Shown here piece after piece: positions 18,001-27,403 of a stretch of 64,000 nucleotides of DNA. Numbering within the stretch: the first letter of the stretch is position 1; the number at the start of each line of letters is the position of its first letter. The notes under the pieces are model-generated. The model was not told the DNA's origin. It searched no databases and saw only the letters and a list, made by a program, of their open reading frames with translations. Source of the stretch: an uncultured Clostridium sp. (GTDB lineage Bacteria > Bacillota > Clostridia > Oscillospirales > Acutalibacteraceae); the NCBI GenBank assembly GCA_902471875.1, contig CABRLN010000008.1, positions 1 to 64,000 on the forward strand, given 5' to 3'. The translations under genes were made by a program, and so were the position numbers.

Positions 18001-19080
18001 TTATTTATTCTTATCCATAAGAGCTATAAATTTGTCAAAAAGGAATTCTGTGTCTAACGGACCACCGCAAGCTTCAGGGTGGAACTGCACTGAAAAAGCA
18101 GGCATATCTGTATATGTTACACCCTCACAAGTACCATCATTCGCATTTACAAAGCTTTCTTTCGCATTTGACGGCAACGACTTACCAACAACCGCATAGC
18201 CGTGGTTTTGACTGGTAATATAAACTCTGCCTGTTTCAACATCTGTTGCGGGTTGGTTTGCACCACGGTGACCGTACTTAAGCTTTTCTGTTACAGCACC
18301 TTGTGACAGAGCCAACAGTTGATGACCTAAACATATGCCAAAAGTTGGAATTCTCCTTTGGCATAACAGTTGCAGCTGTTTAATAACCTCCGCATTTTCC
18401 TGTGGGTCTCCCGGACCATTTGACAACATAATACCGTCAGGATTAATTGATGCAATTTCGTCAGCTGTTGCAAAAGAAGGGAATACAGTTACATTACAGC
18501 CACGCTTTACTAATGAACGCTGAATGTTTGACTTTGCACCAAAGTCCCAAAGTGCAACATTGTATTTAGGGCATTCTGCTTCTTCCTTTGTAACACCTTT
18601 TGGCGTTACAGACTGTACTGCATTTGTAACCTTGTACGACTTAATTTCCTCAAGGTCTTTTTCTAAATTATCAAGCGTTGATGTAATTTTACAGTTCATT
18701 ACACCATACTCTCTTACTATTCTTGTAATAGCTCTTGTATCAACATCATATATTCCCGGAACGCCGGAATTCTTTAAAAAAGTGTCAAGAATCCCCTCAC
18801 AACGGAAGTTGGATGGCTCTTGACACCTATTTCTAACAATATAAGCCTTCAAAGCAGGGTTACTGCTTTCAAAATCAGATGGAATTACTCCATAATTACC
18901 AATTAACGGAAATGTCTGAATAACTACTTGTCCGTAATAGCTAGGGTCTGTTAGAGTCTCCAGATAGCCTGTCATAGCAGTTGTAAAAACAATTTCACCT
19001 ACTACATCATTTTCAGCACCAAAGCCCTTTCCCTCAAAAACTTTGCCGTTCTCTAAAATAAGAAACGATTTGCGGCTCAT
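18001..19080 (-). CDS. carA: Carbamoyl-phosphate synthase small chain
   Basis: Glutaminase subunit (359 residues) that feeds ammonia to CarB. The class I amidotransferase nucleophile is in FGICLGHQLLALS and the catalytic His-x-Glu in FHPEACGG near the C-terminus. The N-terminal CarA-specific domain begins SFLILENGKVFEGKGFG. Length is normal. AAAGGGATTG precedes the ATG. It is 66 bases upstream of carB and 43 bases downstream of the ANTAR regulator gene, so all may be one transcript from the promoter near 19800. Confidence 0.97.
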   Translation of the reverse strand: MSRKSFLILENGKVFEGKGFGAENDVVGEIVFTTAMTGYLETLTDPSYYGQVVIQTFPLIGNYGVIPSDFESSNPALKAYIVRNRCQEPSNFRCEGILDTFLKNSGVPGIYDVDTRAITRIVREYGVMNCKITSTLDNLEKDLEEIKSYKVTNAVQSVTPKGVTKEEAECPKYNVALWDFGAKSNIQRSLVKRGCNVTVFPSFATADEIASINPDGIMLSNGPGDPQENAEVIKQLQLLCQRRIPTFGICLGHQLLALSQGAVTEKLKYGHRGANQPATDVETGRVYITSQNHGYAVVGKSLPSNAKESFVNANDGTCEGVTYTDMPAFSVQFHPEACGGPLDTEFLFDKFIALMDKNK

Positions 19081-19123
19081 TTAATCAATCCCTTTCCTAT
19101 GTTTTTCCTAAACACAAACAAAA

Positions 19124-19693
19124 TTACATTTCATAAGTTGTCAATACTTGTTCTGCTATACGCTTTTTGCTAAGACGCAAGTCCATAGCTTGCTTTTCAA
19201 GATATTTATGCGCCTGAGGTTCACTCATTGCTAAGCACTGCATAAGAACACATTTTGCTCTGTTAATAAGCTTAACCTCTTCAATCTGTTCTTTTAGCTT
19301 TTTATTTTCTTGCTGAATAATCCTTACTTTACTATTAAACGCTTTAAAAGACATAACACACTGGTGCAGCAAGCCCGCATTTACAGGCTTTTCAACAGCA
19401 ACAATACCATGCTTTATAAGGTGATTGCCTACTTTTGTAACAGTATCACTGCTTACTGCAATAAACACACCTGCTGTGGTGTGTTCAGTCATATAAACAG
19501 ATAGGTTAATGCCAATCTCATCTTCTAAAGGAGTATAAATAAAAACTACATCAAAGCTTTCCATGGCAATACACAGCTTTGCTTTTTCAGCAGACTGTGC
19601 AGTTTGAAAGCTGTCAAACCCTTCTTGCTGCAACAGGGTTATCAAGCCTTGGGCGGACTTTTCACTTTTAGTAATTACAAGCACATTACTCAT
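19124..19693 (-). CDS. ANTAR-domain RNA-binding antiterminator with degenerate receiver
   Basis: Regulator of 189 residues. The N-terminal half folds like a response-regulator receiver, but the phospho-acceptor position reads FDVVFIYTP (Tyr53 region) with no aspartate. A coiled-coil segment (about 115-135; QQENKKLKEQIEEVKLI) leads into an ANTAR domain (to about 187; INRAKCVLMQCLAMSEPQAHKYLEKQAM). ANTAR proteins bind RNA hairpins with hexaloops and block intrinsic terminators. Candidate targets lie upstream of amt and glnN in this window. The start at 19693 gives the family-typical MSNVLVITK; GGTGG lies about eight bases upstream. The longer frame to 19747 is unlikely. Being next to carA hints at wider nitrogen control. 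Confidence 0.88.
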   Translation of the reverse strand: MSNVLVITKSEKSAQGLITLLQQEGFDSFQTAQSAEKAKLCIAMESFDVVFIYTPLEDEIGINLSVYMTEHTTAGVFIAVSSDTVTKVGNHLIKHGIVAVEKPVNAGLLHQCVMSFKAFNSKVRIIQQENKKLKEQIEEVKLINRAKCVLMQCLAMSEPQAHKYLEKQAMDLRLSKKRIAEQVLTTYEM

Positions 19694-19797
19694 TCTGCTG
19701 ACCACCCATCTAACCATTTTTATAATAAATTTTACAAAAAGCAACAATAAAACATATTTACAAGCACAACATTCTATCGTAACTTTACTTACATTAC

Positions 19798-19826
19798 ATT
19801 ATACATAATTTCGATTAATTATGCAA
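19798..19826 (-). promoter_or_regulatory. Promoter of the ANTAR-carA-carB/dapF-pyrG-dapL unit
   Basis: On the minus strand TTGCAT, a 17-base spacer and a perfect TATAAT are seen. The transcript would start near 19791, about 100 bases before the ANTAR gene start. No terminator is visible between that gene and carA. Confidence 0.6.
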
Positions 19827-19912
19827 GTAATTTTAATTGTAAATATAACGTATATTGTTTTGTGAAAATACTTGTTAAAAAAGCGGTTGTATTTTTGCTG
19901 TTTTTACACAAA

Positions 19913-19943
19913 ACCTGCGTCCTTCTGTCTGAAGAACGCAGGT
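19913..19943 (-). terminator. Terminator after the acyltransferase/GT-C gene
   Basis: ACCTGCGT and ACGCAGGT form an inverted repeat around a 15-base loop that itself can pair in part (CTTC/GAAG). It lies 50 bases after the stop at 19994 on the minus strand. Confidence 0.75.
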
Positions 19944-19993
19944 ATAAAAATAACAAAAAATATTTAATAACACACAGAATTAATTGAAATTAC

Positions 19994-22849
19994 TTAATTA
20001 ATTTTACTCAGCCTATATCCAACTGCAGTTTGGTTAACAATATAGCCTGCTTCCTGTGCATCGGCATATAATAAGGCAAACTCCCACTTCGACTCTTTTG
20101 GGATATAAATATAATCAGGAGCCTTATCAGGGTTAACAGCATAAAATTCTTTCAGCCTTTCTATGCTTGCAGTATTTTCTCCCGAAATCCATGCTGAAAA
20201 AGTTGCATAGTTCATATTATTGGCTGTAAGGTAACACCATGTTTTTCCCGTAAGACAAAGTATGTTTCCTTCAAGATTTGTTGTAAATTGCTTTAAATCA
20301 TTATAAATACTTTCATAAGTCTGTTTCTTATTTGCAGTTGTATGTATTCCGCTTGCAGGACCACAGCTTATTTCTTCAGTAAGCAACTGCGGTTCGCTAT
20401 CCCAAAAACAGTGGTTTGCTTTTGATACAATCTGAAAAAAGCCTTGCAAAAATACCGTACACAAAACAAAAACTATGCTGATTGCTTTACATATGTTTGA
20501 GTAAGCATATATTTCAATTTGAGATTCCTTTATTTCTTTTACAAGAATCCCAAGGAATATAAAGCTTGCAATATTTGAGGCTGAAACAGCCATTGAAATA
20601 ACATAGAAATACTGATTTGATGTAAAACAAATTGCTACAGAATACAATATACCTACAATAAACAATGCAGCAAAAAGCTTTTTAGGTTTATTATCAATAA
20701 GTATATATGAGGTTATTCCCAAAAATATCATTGGGAACATTATAGCGTTGAAATTTGCCGATATAAGCTGTGGCAGAAACAGTACATATGTTACTACTGT
20801 AACAGCACAGGTTAGAATAAGGTAAACTGCACGGTGATTTTTTCTTTTTCTGTCAATTATCATCACGGTCAGCATAACCAAATAAGCACACAGCGGTATA
20901 ATAAAGTGTTCAACACAATTTATAATTGCATCAAAATACATAACAATTTTTTTGCTTAATGCCATTTGCGGATGCTCAGGGTCCGACAACATATATGGCA
21001 GATTTACAAAAATATCATTTATTCCTATCGTTGTAAATATATAAATCAAAAATACTGCCGCCAAACCTGCCACACCAACTGTAAACCATAAAAATGTTTT
21101 CCATGCAAACAGGTCAGAGGCAAAAATATTATTTAACTTATCATGCTTTTTAAGTATAACACCCAAAATTACGCACAGAATAAACAGTATGTAAACAACT
21201 GCAAGATAAGGGCAGCACAATACCCCTGCTGCAAATATAACACCGCTTGCAACAAGCGGTATTTTTTTGTTGCAATCAGTCGTAGCCATAAGCACACCAC
21301 TTAAAGCAATCGCTTCAAGTCCCATTGTGTTATAGCTTAACGCCATAACATCAAATGGTGTAAACAAAAAGAAAAGTACGCAGGCAAACACAGACATATA
21401 ACCGTATTTTCTTAATTTTGTATAAATAAACACTGATGAAGAAAGATGCATAAATATATATGCAATTCTTGCAGCAAATATAATACCGTCTGTCGATTGC
21501 ACAATTAACGTATATAGTTTTACAAACGGAAAAATTAAAAATCCTGACAGTTGTGAAAGGTGCCATTCATCTTTAATTAATGCATCACCTAAGGTAAGGC
21601 GGTGAGGTATGGTTAGATAAAATGCCTCATCACTGCCGCCAAAGCCATATTGGCACTTCCAAAAAGCAAACAATATTGCACCTACTATAAGTGCAACAAA
21701 CACATAATTCTGAACCACCATTCGAGGGGCATTTTCTTTTAAATCTGTTACATATTTATATATTGACTTTATCATTTTTATAATCAATCTTGCAATAACA
21801 TCAATAACTGCTGCCGATATAATAGAGCATATAAATACAATAGGCACAGTTACAAAAAAGTAAGGTAGTCTTTCTGTTATAATGGGTACGGATTCTTTTA
21901 GCCTGTTGTAAACAATTTCATCAAAAATGTAAGACAGCAAATACACCCCAAAAGACCAGTCAGATATTTTATAAAGTATTAGTTTAGCTACAGACGGTAT
22001 ATCATTCAAATTAATTCGTCTTATCAATTCAAACAGTAATATTGAAAGAACATAAGGTTCAACACCACTCCAGTCCATAAATGGACCGCCCTTAAATGCA
22101 GCAGGGTAACTTCTGAAAAAGTTAAAGGAAGAAAATACAATCAGCGCACAAACAAGCAATACCAATAAAGATCTGGTACGAAACTTTAGACCGTATTCTC
22201 TCAAATAGCAACCGACAAAATAATAAGCAATAGGATAAATATCCGTCCACCAATCAGGAAAAATTTTCTGAAAATTATTTGATGATGTTGGGTCTGTCCA
22301 CCACTGCAATGATTCAAAATTATACACATTAAGTATAGATGGAAGAATTGCCAACACAAAAAGGGTAAGCATAAGAACATTTTTTCTTTTTTTACTTTCC
22401 AGTTTGTTATATGCTACATTTAAAAACGGAGCAAGTAAAAATAAACCGATATACATTTCAACATACCACGAATAATTAGCTCCGCTAAAATCTAAAACAG
22501 AAAACAGCATATTACTAAACGTAATATCGGTATTGTTGAATATCGATTTAAAAATTATACATGCAATACTTGCAAGCACAAATATTATAAGGGTTTTGCT
22601 TATTCCAAAATAATACTTTTTGCTTAAAGTTTTCTTGCACATCAGATAACCTGTAAGAATTATAAATAGAGGAACGCAAATTGAAAACAGCGTGCGAATT
22701 GTAAAGAAAAGATACATTTCTGTCCCCTGCATAGGTTGGCTGTAAAATCCACTATGAAGAAAGAAATGCACCGACAAGACCCCAATAACGGCTATAATTC
22801 TGATTATATCCAATGACGGACTACGTGAATTAAGTTTTTGCAAATTCAT
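19994..22849 (-). CDS. Membrane acyltransferase-3 fused to a GT-C-like polytopic domain
   Basis: Integral membrane protein of 951 residues. The first about 360 residues are an acyltransferase-3 (OafA-type) domain: SLDIIRIIAVIGVLSVHFF carries the usual Arg and His of the family, followed by about ten membrane helices. After a short basic loop (about 365-380) the rest (about 385-951) is a second polytopic unit; FGGSDEAFYLTIPHRLTLGD near its start resembles the acidic first-loop motif of GT-C glycosyltransferases of the GT39/ArnT kind. It likely modifies a surface glycan by adding acyl groups and sugars on the outer side of the membrane. CAGGAG lies six bases before the ATG. The fusion is unusual; the GT-C call is by motif only. 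Confidence 0.75.
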   Translation of the reverse strand: MNLQKLNSRSPSLDIIRIIAVIGVLSVHFFLHSGFYSQPMQGTEMYLFFTIRTLFSICVPLFIILTGYLMCKKTLSKKYYFGISKTLIIFVLASIACIIFKSIFNNTDITFSNMLFSVLDFSGANYSWYVEMYIGLFLLAPFLNVAYNKLESKKRKNVLMLTLFVLAILPSILNVYNFESLQWWTDPTSSNNFQKIFPDWWTDIYPIAYYFVGCYLREYGLKFRTRSLLVLLVCALIVFSSFNFFRSYPAAFKGGPFMDWSGVEPYVLSILLFELIRRINLNDIPSVAKLILYKISDWSFGVYLLSYIFDEIVYNRLKESVPIITERLPYFFVTVPIVFICSIISAAVIDVIARLIIKMIKSIYKYVTDLKENAPRMVVQNYVFVALIVGAILFAFWKCQYGFGGSDEAFYLTIPHRLTLGDALIKDEWHLSQLSGFLIFPFVKLYTLIVQSTDGIIFAARIAYIFMHLSSSVFIYTKLRKYGYMSVFACVLFFLFTPFDVMALSYNTMGLEAIALSGVLMATTDCNKKIPLVASGVIFAAGVLCCPYLAVVYILFILCVILGVILKKHDKLNNIFASDLFAWKTFLWFTVGVAGLAAVFLIYIFTTIGINDIFVNLPYMLSDPEHPQMALSKKIVMYFDAIINCVEHFIIPLCAYLVMLTVMIIDRKRKNHRAVYLILTCAVTVVTYVLFLPQLISANFNAIMFPMIFLGITSYILIDNKPKKLFAALFIVGILYSVAICFTSNQYFYVISMAVSASNIASFIFLGILVKEIKESQIEIYAYSNICKAISIVFVLCTVFLQGFFQIVSKANHCFWDSEPQLLTEEISCGPASGIHTTANKKQTYESIYNDLKQFTTNLEGNILCLTGKTWCYLTANNMNYATFSAWISGENTASIERLKEFYAVNPDKAPDYIYIPKESKWEFALLYADAQEAGYIVNQTAVGYRLSKIN

Positions 22850-23280
22850 AATACACTCCTGTATAAAAAATAAATATCAATTACTATAAAGCTGCTAATA
22901 AAACCCAATTAAACAAATTTTTATTTTCACTCTTAAAATAAAGCATAAAAAATTTTAATACAACACCGCATAATTACAGTGTACAGATTATATAGTTAAA
23001 TCTTCGACACTTTATAACTTTATAAATAATATATAATTTTAATTACGGATAACAAAAAAACGAAAATGATATAATTAAACAATACGCTAAACCACAAAAT
23101 ATTAATTATGCGCTGTTAACATAATATTTATTTTATATGAAAACAAGTCACAACATAGTGTAAAACACACAAATTTATTTATTACATTCTGAGATGTTGT
23201 TGGTAAAAATTCCATTTGAAATTTATTATATAGTTGAATACCAAAAAAATCAAGCATTTTGCTATAATTATATATTACAA
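22850..23280. other. AT-rich intergenic region, no gene seen
   Basis: About 430 bases between the acyltransferase start and the hairpin after amt. It is very AT-rich, with scattered TATAAT-like words. No ORF with a ribosome site, tRNA or clear structured RNA was found. It must hold the promoter of the acyltransferase gene. Confidence 0.5.
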
Positions 23281-23281
23281 G

Positions 23282-23317
23282 CGAAAAGCTCCCGCTGCAA
23301 AGAGAGGGAGCTTTTCG
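23282..23317 (-). terminator. Hairpin after amt
   Basis: CGAAAAGCTCCC and GGGAGCTTTTCG form a 12-base perfect stem with a 12-base loop, 26 bases after the amt stop codon. The minus-strand sequence that follows is only moderately T-rich, so termination may be incomplete or the hairpin may stabilise the 3' end. Confidence 0.7.
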
Positions 23318-23342
23318 TTATGTGAATTAAAAAGGATAGGGC

Positions 23343-25085
23343 TTAATCATCTTCGCCTTGCAAAGCGTCGTAACCTCTTTCGCCTGTACGAACTTTTACT
23401 ACATCCTTAACATCGTAAATAAAGATTTTACCGTCACCAATGTGACCTGTATACAACGCCTTAACGGCTGCGTCAATAACTGTTTGAACAGGTATTTTAC
23501 TTACTACAATTTCAACCTGCATCTTAGGCAACAAATTCATCTCTACAGGAACACCACGGTAATATTCAGCTTTACCTTTCTGAACACCACAACCCAATAC
23601 CTGTGTAACTGTCATACCTGTAATGCCAATTTCATCCATAGCACTCTTTAATTCTTCAAGCTTGCTTTGTTTTAAAATAATATCAACCTTAGATATTTCA
23701 ACATCTGAAGCAGGCTTTGAAGCACCCTGTACCACCTGTACAGGTACTGCCTGTGCAACAGGAACATCACCTGTAACTGATGCATAATCATCAAGTGAAG
23801 CATTTGAAACAACTGCCGGCATAAAGTCTGCATAAGAGCTTATTAAACCATGCTCTGTTACATCCAAACCAACCATTTCTTCTTCTCTTGAAGCACGTAA
23901 ACCAATTGTTTTCTTAATTACGAAGAATAAAATTGTTACTGTAACTACTGTCCATAAACCAACAGTTAAAACACCCAGTGCTTGAATACCTAACTGGCTA
24001 AAACCGCCGCCATAGAACAAACCTGTAATTCCGTCTTGACCTTTGCCTGTTGCAAACAAACCTACAGCCAATGTACCCCATACACCATTAAAGGCGTGAA
24101 CAGCAACTGCACCAACAGGGTCATCAACCTTTAGTACATAATCAAGCAACCATACACCAAATATTACAAGCACACCTGCAACTGCACCAATTATAGCTGC
24201 ACCTAAAGCATCAACATCAGCACAAGGGGCTGTAATTGCTACCAATCCTGCAAGAGATGCATTAAGTGACATAGAAACATCAGGCTTACCATGCTGTACC
24301 CAAGTAATTATCATAGTAACCACTGTAGCTACAGCAGGGGCAATTGTTGTTGTTAAGAAAATCTGTCCTAAAAAGTCTGCGTTAGCTGCTGCGGCACCGT
24401 TAAAGCCATACCAACCAAACCAAAGAATAAATACACCTAATGCACCAAGTGTTAAGCTGTGACCCGGAATAGCCTTAGGCACTCTTTTACCTGTCTTTTT
24501 ATCTTTTACAAATTTACCAATTCTCGGTCCCAATATAGCAGCGCCGATTAAAGCAGAAATGCCGCCTACCATATGAATTGCGCAAGAACCGGCAAAGTCT
24601 ATAAAGCCTAACTGTGACAGCCAACCGCCGCCCCAAATCCAGTGAGCTTCAATAGGATATATAATTGCAGAAATTACACCTGAATATATACAATAAGAAA
24701 TAAACTTTGTTCTTTCTGCCATAGCACCCGAAACAATAGTTGCTGTTGTAGCACAGAATACTAAGTTAAATACAAAGTTGTGCCACGGAAAATCTGCAAA
24801 GCTGGTAAATATTTGCAAGTCCGGTCTGCCTATTAAGCCAAAAAAAGCATTCTCACCACATAGTAAACCAAAACCAATTAAAACAAACATTACTGTACCA
24901 ATACAGAAGTCCATTAGGTTTTTCATAATAATGTTACCTGCGTTTTTTGCTCTTGTAAAACCTGTTTCTACCATTGCAAAACCACACTGCATAAAGAATA
25001 CCAATGCTGCACCTATCAAAAACCATACGCCTGAGGTACCAAACATAGTATCATTTACAACTTGTTGTACACTGCCTGCATCCAT
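23343..25085 (-). CDS. amt: Ammonium transporter with C-terminal fused PII domain
   Basis: Protein of 580 residues. The first about 400 are an Amt/MEP/Rh channel of eleven helices (FMQCGFAMVETGFTRAKNAGN; HMVGGISALIGAAILGPR; VHAFNGVWGTLAVG). After a Val/Ala-rich linker, residues about 462-580 are a full PII (GlnB/GlnK) signal domain with KVDIILKQSKLEEL, a T-loop (about 500-521, QKGKAEYYRGVPVEMN) and the nucleotide-binding B-loop TGHIGDGKIF. The position equal to E. coli Tyr51 is Val, so uridylylation there is impossible. PII normally plugs Amt when nitrogen is ample, so fusion makes this a built-in gate. ATG at 25085 has GGGGAG upstream; the TTG at 25106 is rejected. Downstream of glnN behind an attenuator. 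Confidence 0.95.
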   Translation of the reverse strand: MDAGSVQQVVNDTMFGTSGVWFLIGAALVFFMQCGFAMVETGFTRAKNAGNIIMKNLMDFCIGTVMFVLIGFGLLCGENAFFGLIGRPDLQIFTSFADFPWHNFVFNLVFCATTATIVSGAMAERTKFISYCIYSGVISAIIYPIEAHWIWGGGWLSQLGFIDFAGSCAIHMVGGISALIGAAILGPRIGKFVKDKKTGKRVPKAIPGHSLTLGALGVFILWFGWYGFNGAAAANADFLGQIFLTTTIAPAVATVVTMIITWVQHGKPDVSMSLNASLAGLVAITAPCADVDALGAAIIGAVAGVLVIFGVWLLDYVLKVDDPVGAVAVHAFNGVWGTLAVGLFATGKGQDGITGLFYGGGFSQLGIQALGVLTVGLWTVVTVTILFFVIKKTIGLRASREEEMVGLDVTEHGLISSYADFMPAVVSNASLDDYASVTGDVPVAQAVPVQVVQGASKPASDVEISKVDIILKQSKLEELKSAMDEIGITGMTVTQVLGCGVQKGKAEYYRGVPVEMNLLPKMQVEIVVSKIPVQTVIDAAVKALYTGHIGDGKIFIYDVKDVVKVRTGERGYDALQGEDD

Positions 25086-25103
25086 TTTATATCTCCCCTT
25101 AAA

Positions 25104-25166
25104 CAAAAAATTAAAGCGTGTATTCTTTACGAACCAAGTTAATTTAGTTCGTAAAGATATACACGC
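25104..25166 (-). terminator. Attenuator terminator in the amt leader
   Basis: On the minus strand GCGTGTAT plus TCTTTACGAAC pair with GTTCGTAAAGA plus ATACACGC (one bulged A), followed by TTTAATTTTTT. It ends about 20 bases before the amt start codon. Its 5' arm overlaps the hexaloop hairpin at 25161-25174, so the two folds exclude each other. Confidence 0.85.
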
Positions 25167-25174
25167 CTTTGTGC
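25161..25174 (-). promoter_or_regulatory. Candidate ANTAR-binding antiterminator hairpin, amt leader
   Basis: On the minus strand GCAC-AAAGGC-GTGT forms a short stem (one G-U pair) with a six-base loop having A at position 1 and G at position 4, the rule known for ANTAR targets. The 3' half of the hairpin is also part of the terminator 5' arm. Stabilising it would prevent termination. A canonical second hexaloop hairpin was not found. Confidence 0.5.
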
Positions 25175-25222
25175 TTATATCATATACAACTTATATTATT
25201 CCTAATAAAATATACTAATCTA

Positions 25223-27319
25223 TTATCTTACGCCAAACAGAAGCTCACCGTATGATGGATATGGCCAGTAATCAGCAGCTGTAGAAATTTCCATTTCGTC
25301 ACCTACTGCTCTTAATTCGTTCATAGCACCAAATACATTTTTACCATAGAAAAGTGCTTGCTCGGCAACATCTTCAATACCCTTAGCCTCATTAACCTTA
25401 GACTCAAGAACTTCAATTTTGTTTTGGAAACAAACTAACAGTTTTGACAAATGCTCAATTACCTTTAATTCTGCATCGCAAGGAATTGAAGCGCTTAGTG
25501 ATTTTTTAGCATTACAAGCATTAACCAACTCGTTTACATAAGCTGAAACAGCCGGGAAAATATCCTTCTTAGCCATGTCAAGCATTGTTAAAGCCTCAAT
25601 GTTAATAATTTTACCATACTCTTCTTGCTGAATTTCATATCTTGAATGCATTTCTCTTTCTGTATGTACCTTGTGCTTTGTAAACAATTCTACATTCTTT
25701 TTATCAATAAAGTGCGGCATAGCCTCCGGCATTGAACGAAGGTTCAAAAGACCTCTTCTTTCAGCCTCTACAACCCACTCTGGTGAGTAGTTATCTCCGT
25801 TGAATACAATGTTTTGATAATCTGTAAATACTCTCTTAATTAAAGCCTTAACAGCAGCTTCCATATCTTCTGCACCTTCAAGCTCGTCAGCAAACTGACT
25901 AAGCTCTTCAGCAACAATAGTATTTAGCATGATATTAGGACAAGCAATGTTAAGCGAAGAACCTAATGAACGGAACTCAAACTTATTGCCTGTAAACGCA
26001 AACGGAGAAGTACGGTTACGGTCTGTTGTATCTTTCTTAAAGTCAGGAAGAACATCAACACCAAGCTCCATTTTCTGTGAACCTGTTGCAACAACCTCAG
26101 TACCATTGATGATGGAATCCATAACAGCCTTTAGATCGTCACCGATAAACATTGAAATAATAGCAGGAGGAGCCTCATTAGCACCCAAACGGTGGTCATT
26201 ACCTGCGCTTGCAACAGAAACTCTTAAAAGATCCTGATATTCGTAAACACCCTTAATAATAGCCGCCAAGAACAGTAGGAACTCTGTATTCTGAGCAGGA
26301 TTTTTACCAGGTGAAAGCAGATTTCTGCCTGTATTAGTTGAAATTGACCAGTTATTGTGCTTACCACTGCCATTTACACCTGCAAATGGCTTTTCGTGAA
26401 GCAGACAAACAAGGCCGTGCTTTTGTGCAACCTTTCTCATAACCTCCATAGTAAGCTGGTTATGGTCAGTTGCCAAGTTACTTGTTGTAAAAATAGGTGC
26501 CATTTCATGCTGTGCAGGAGCAACCTCGTTATGTCTTGTTTTTGAATAAATACCTAATTTCCAAAGCTCTGCATCAAGGTCCTGCATATAAGCCATTACT
26601 CTAGGTTTAATTGTACCAAAGTAATGATCTTCCAATTCTTGACCCTTTGGAGCCTTAGCGCCAAACAATGTTCTGCCTGTAAAAATAAGGTCTTTTCTTT
26701 GGTCGTATAAATCTTTATCAATTAAAAAGTACTCCTGCTCAGGACCAACAGTCGTCACAACTCTTGTTGTTTCTGTGTCACCCAACAGATGCAAAACTCT
26801 TACTGCTTCTGCACTGATACTCTCCATTGAACGTAACAATGGTGTCTTTTTATCAAGAGCTTCGCCTGTGTAGGAACAAAAAGCTGTAGGAATACACAAT
26901 GTGCTGTCTTTTACAAATGCATAAGATGTTGGGTCCCATGCAGTATAGCCTCTTGCTTCAAAAGTAGCTCTTATACCGCCGGATGGGAAAGATGATGCGT
27001 CAGGCTCGCCCTTAATAAGCTCTTTGCCTGAAAACTCCATAATAATCTGACCGTCGTCAGTTGGATTAATAAAACTGTCATGCTTTTCAGCTGTAACACC
27101 TGTCATTGGTTGAAACCAGTGTGTGTAATGTGTTGCACCTTTTTCAAGCGCCCAGTCCTTCATAGCGTTTGCAACAATATTTGCTACATTAATATCCAAA
27201 GGGTCTCCGTTTTTCATTGTTTTTTTAAGTGCTTTATAAGTTTCCTTTGGAAGTCTTTCCTTCATTGTAGCATCATCAAATACCATGCTACCAAACAGTT
27301 CAGGTACATTCATGTCCAA
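25223..27319 (-). CDS. glnN: Glutamine synthetase type III
   Basis: Large dodecameric glutamine synthetase (698 residues, normal for GSIII) that makes glutamine from glutamate, ammonia and ATP. Family features seen: VPELFGSMVFDDATMKERLP at the start, VGPEQEYFLID, HNEVAPAQHEMAPIF, GSGKHNNWSIST and the C-terminal GSIII extension. GGAGAG lies upstream of the ATG. It is followed after 137 bases by amt on the same strand, so ammonium uptake and assimilation are coupled. The leader carries a strong promoter, then a hexaloop hairpin and a terminator, which points to antitermination control by an ANTAR protein. Confidence 0.97.
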   Translation of the reverse strand: MDMNVPELFGSMVFDDATMKERLPKETYKALKKTMKNGDPLDINVANIVANAMKDWALEKGATHYTHWFQPMTGVTAEKHDSFINPTDDGQIIMEFSGKELIKGEPDASSFPSGGIRATFEARGYTAWDPTSYAFVKDSTLCIPTAFCSYTGEALDKKTPLLRSMESISAEAVRVLHLLGDTETTRVVTTVGPEQEYFLIDKDLYDQRKDLIFTGRTLFGAKAPKGQELEDHYFGTIKPRVMAYMQDLDAELWKLGIYSKTRHNEVAPAQHEMAPIFTTSNLATDHNQLTMEVMRKVAQKHGLVCLLHEKPFAGVNGSGKHNNWSISTNTGRNLLSPGKNPAQNTEFLLFLAAIIKGVYEYQDLLRVSVASAGNDHRLGANEAPPAIISMFIGDDLKAVMDSIINGTEVVATGSQKMELGVDVLPDFKKDTTDRNRTSPFAFTGNKFEFRSLGSSLNIACPNIMLNTIVAEELSQFADELEGAEDMEAAVKALIKRVFTDYQNIVFNGDNYSPEWVVEAERRGLLNLRSMPEAMPHFIDKKNVELFTKHKVHTEREMHSRYEIQQEEYGKIINIEALTMLDMAKKDIFPAVSAYVNELVNACNAKKSLSASIPCDAELKVIEHLSKLLVCFQNKIEVLESKVNEAKGIEDVAEQALFYGKNVFGAMNELRAVGDEMEISTAADYWPYPSYGELLFGVR

Positions 27320-27363
27320 ACTCTCCTATCCATTAATAATTATTAAAATAACTTACACAAACT

Positions 27364-27403
27364 AAAAAACGCCGTAGGCATGACAATGCGTCAACCTACA
27401 GCG
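27364..27403 (-). terminator. Attenuator terminator in the glnN leader
   Basis: On the minus strand CGCTGTAGG pairs with CCTACGGCG (nine pairs, one G-U), with an inner TGAC/GTCA stem, followed by TTTTTT. It lies about 45 bases before the glnN start codon and only about 15 bases after the predicted transcript start, so it must act as an attenuator of glnN. Confidence 0.88.
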
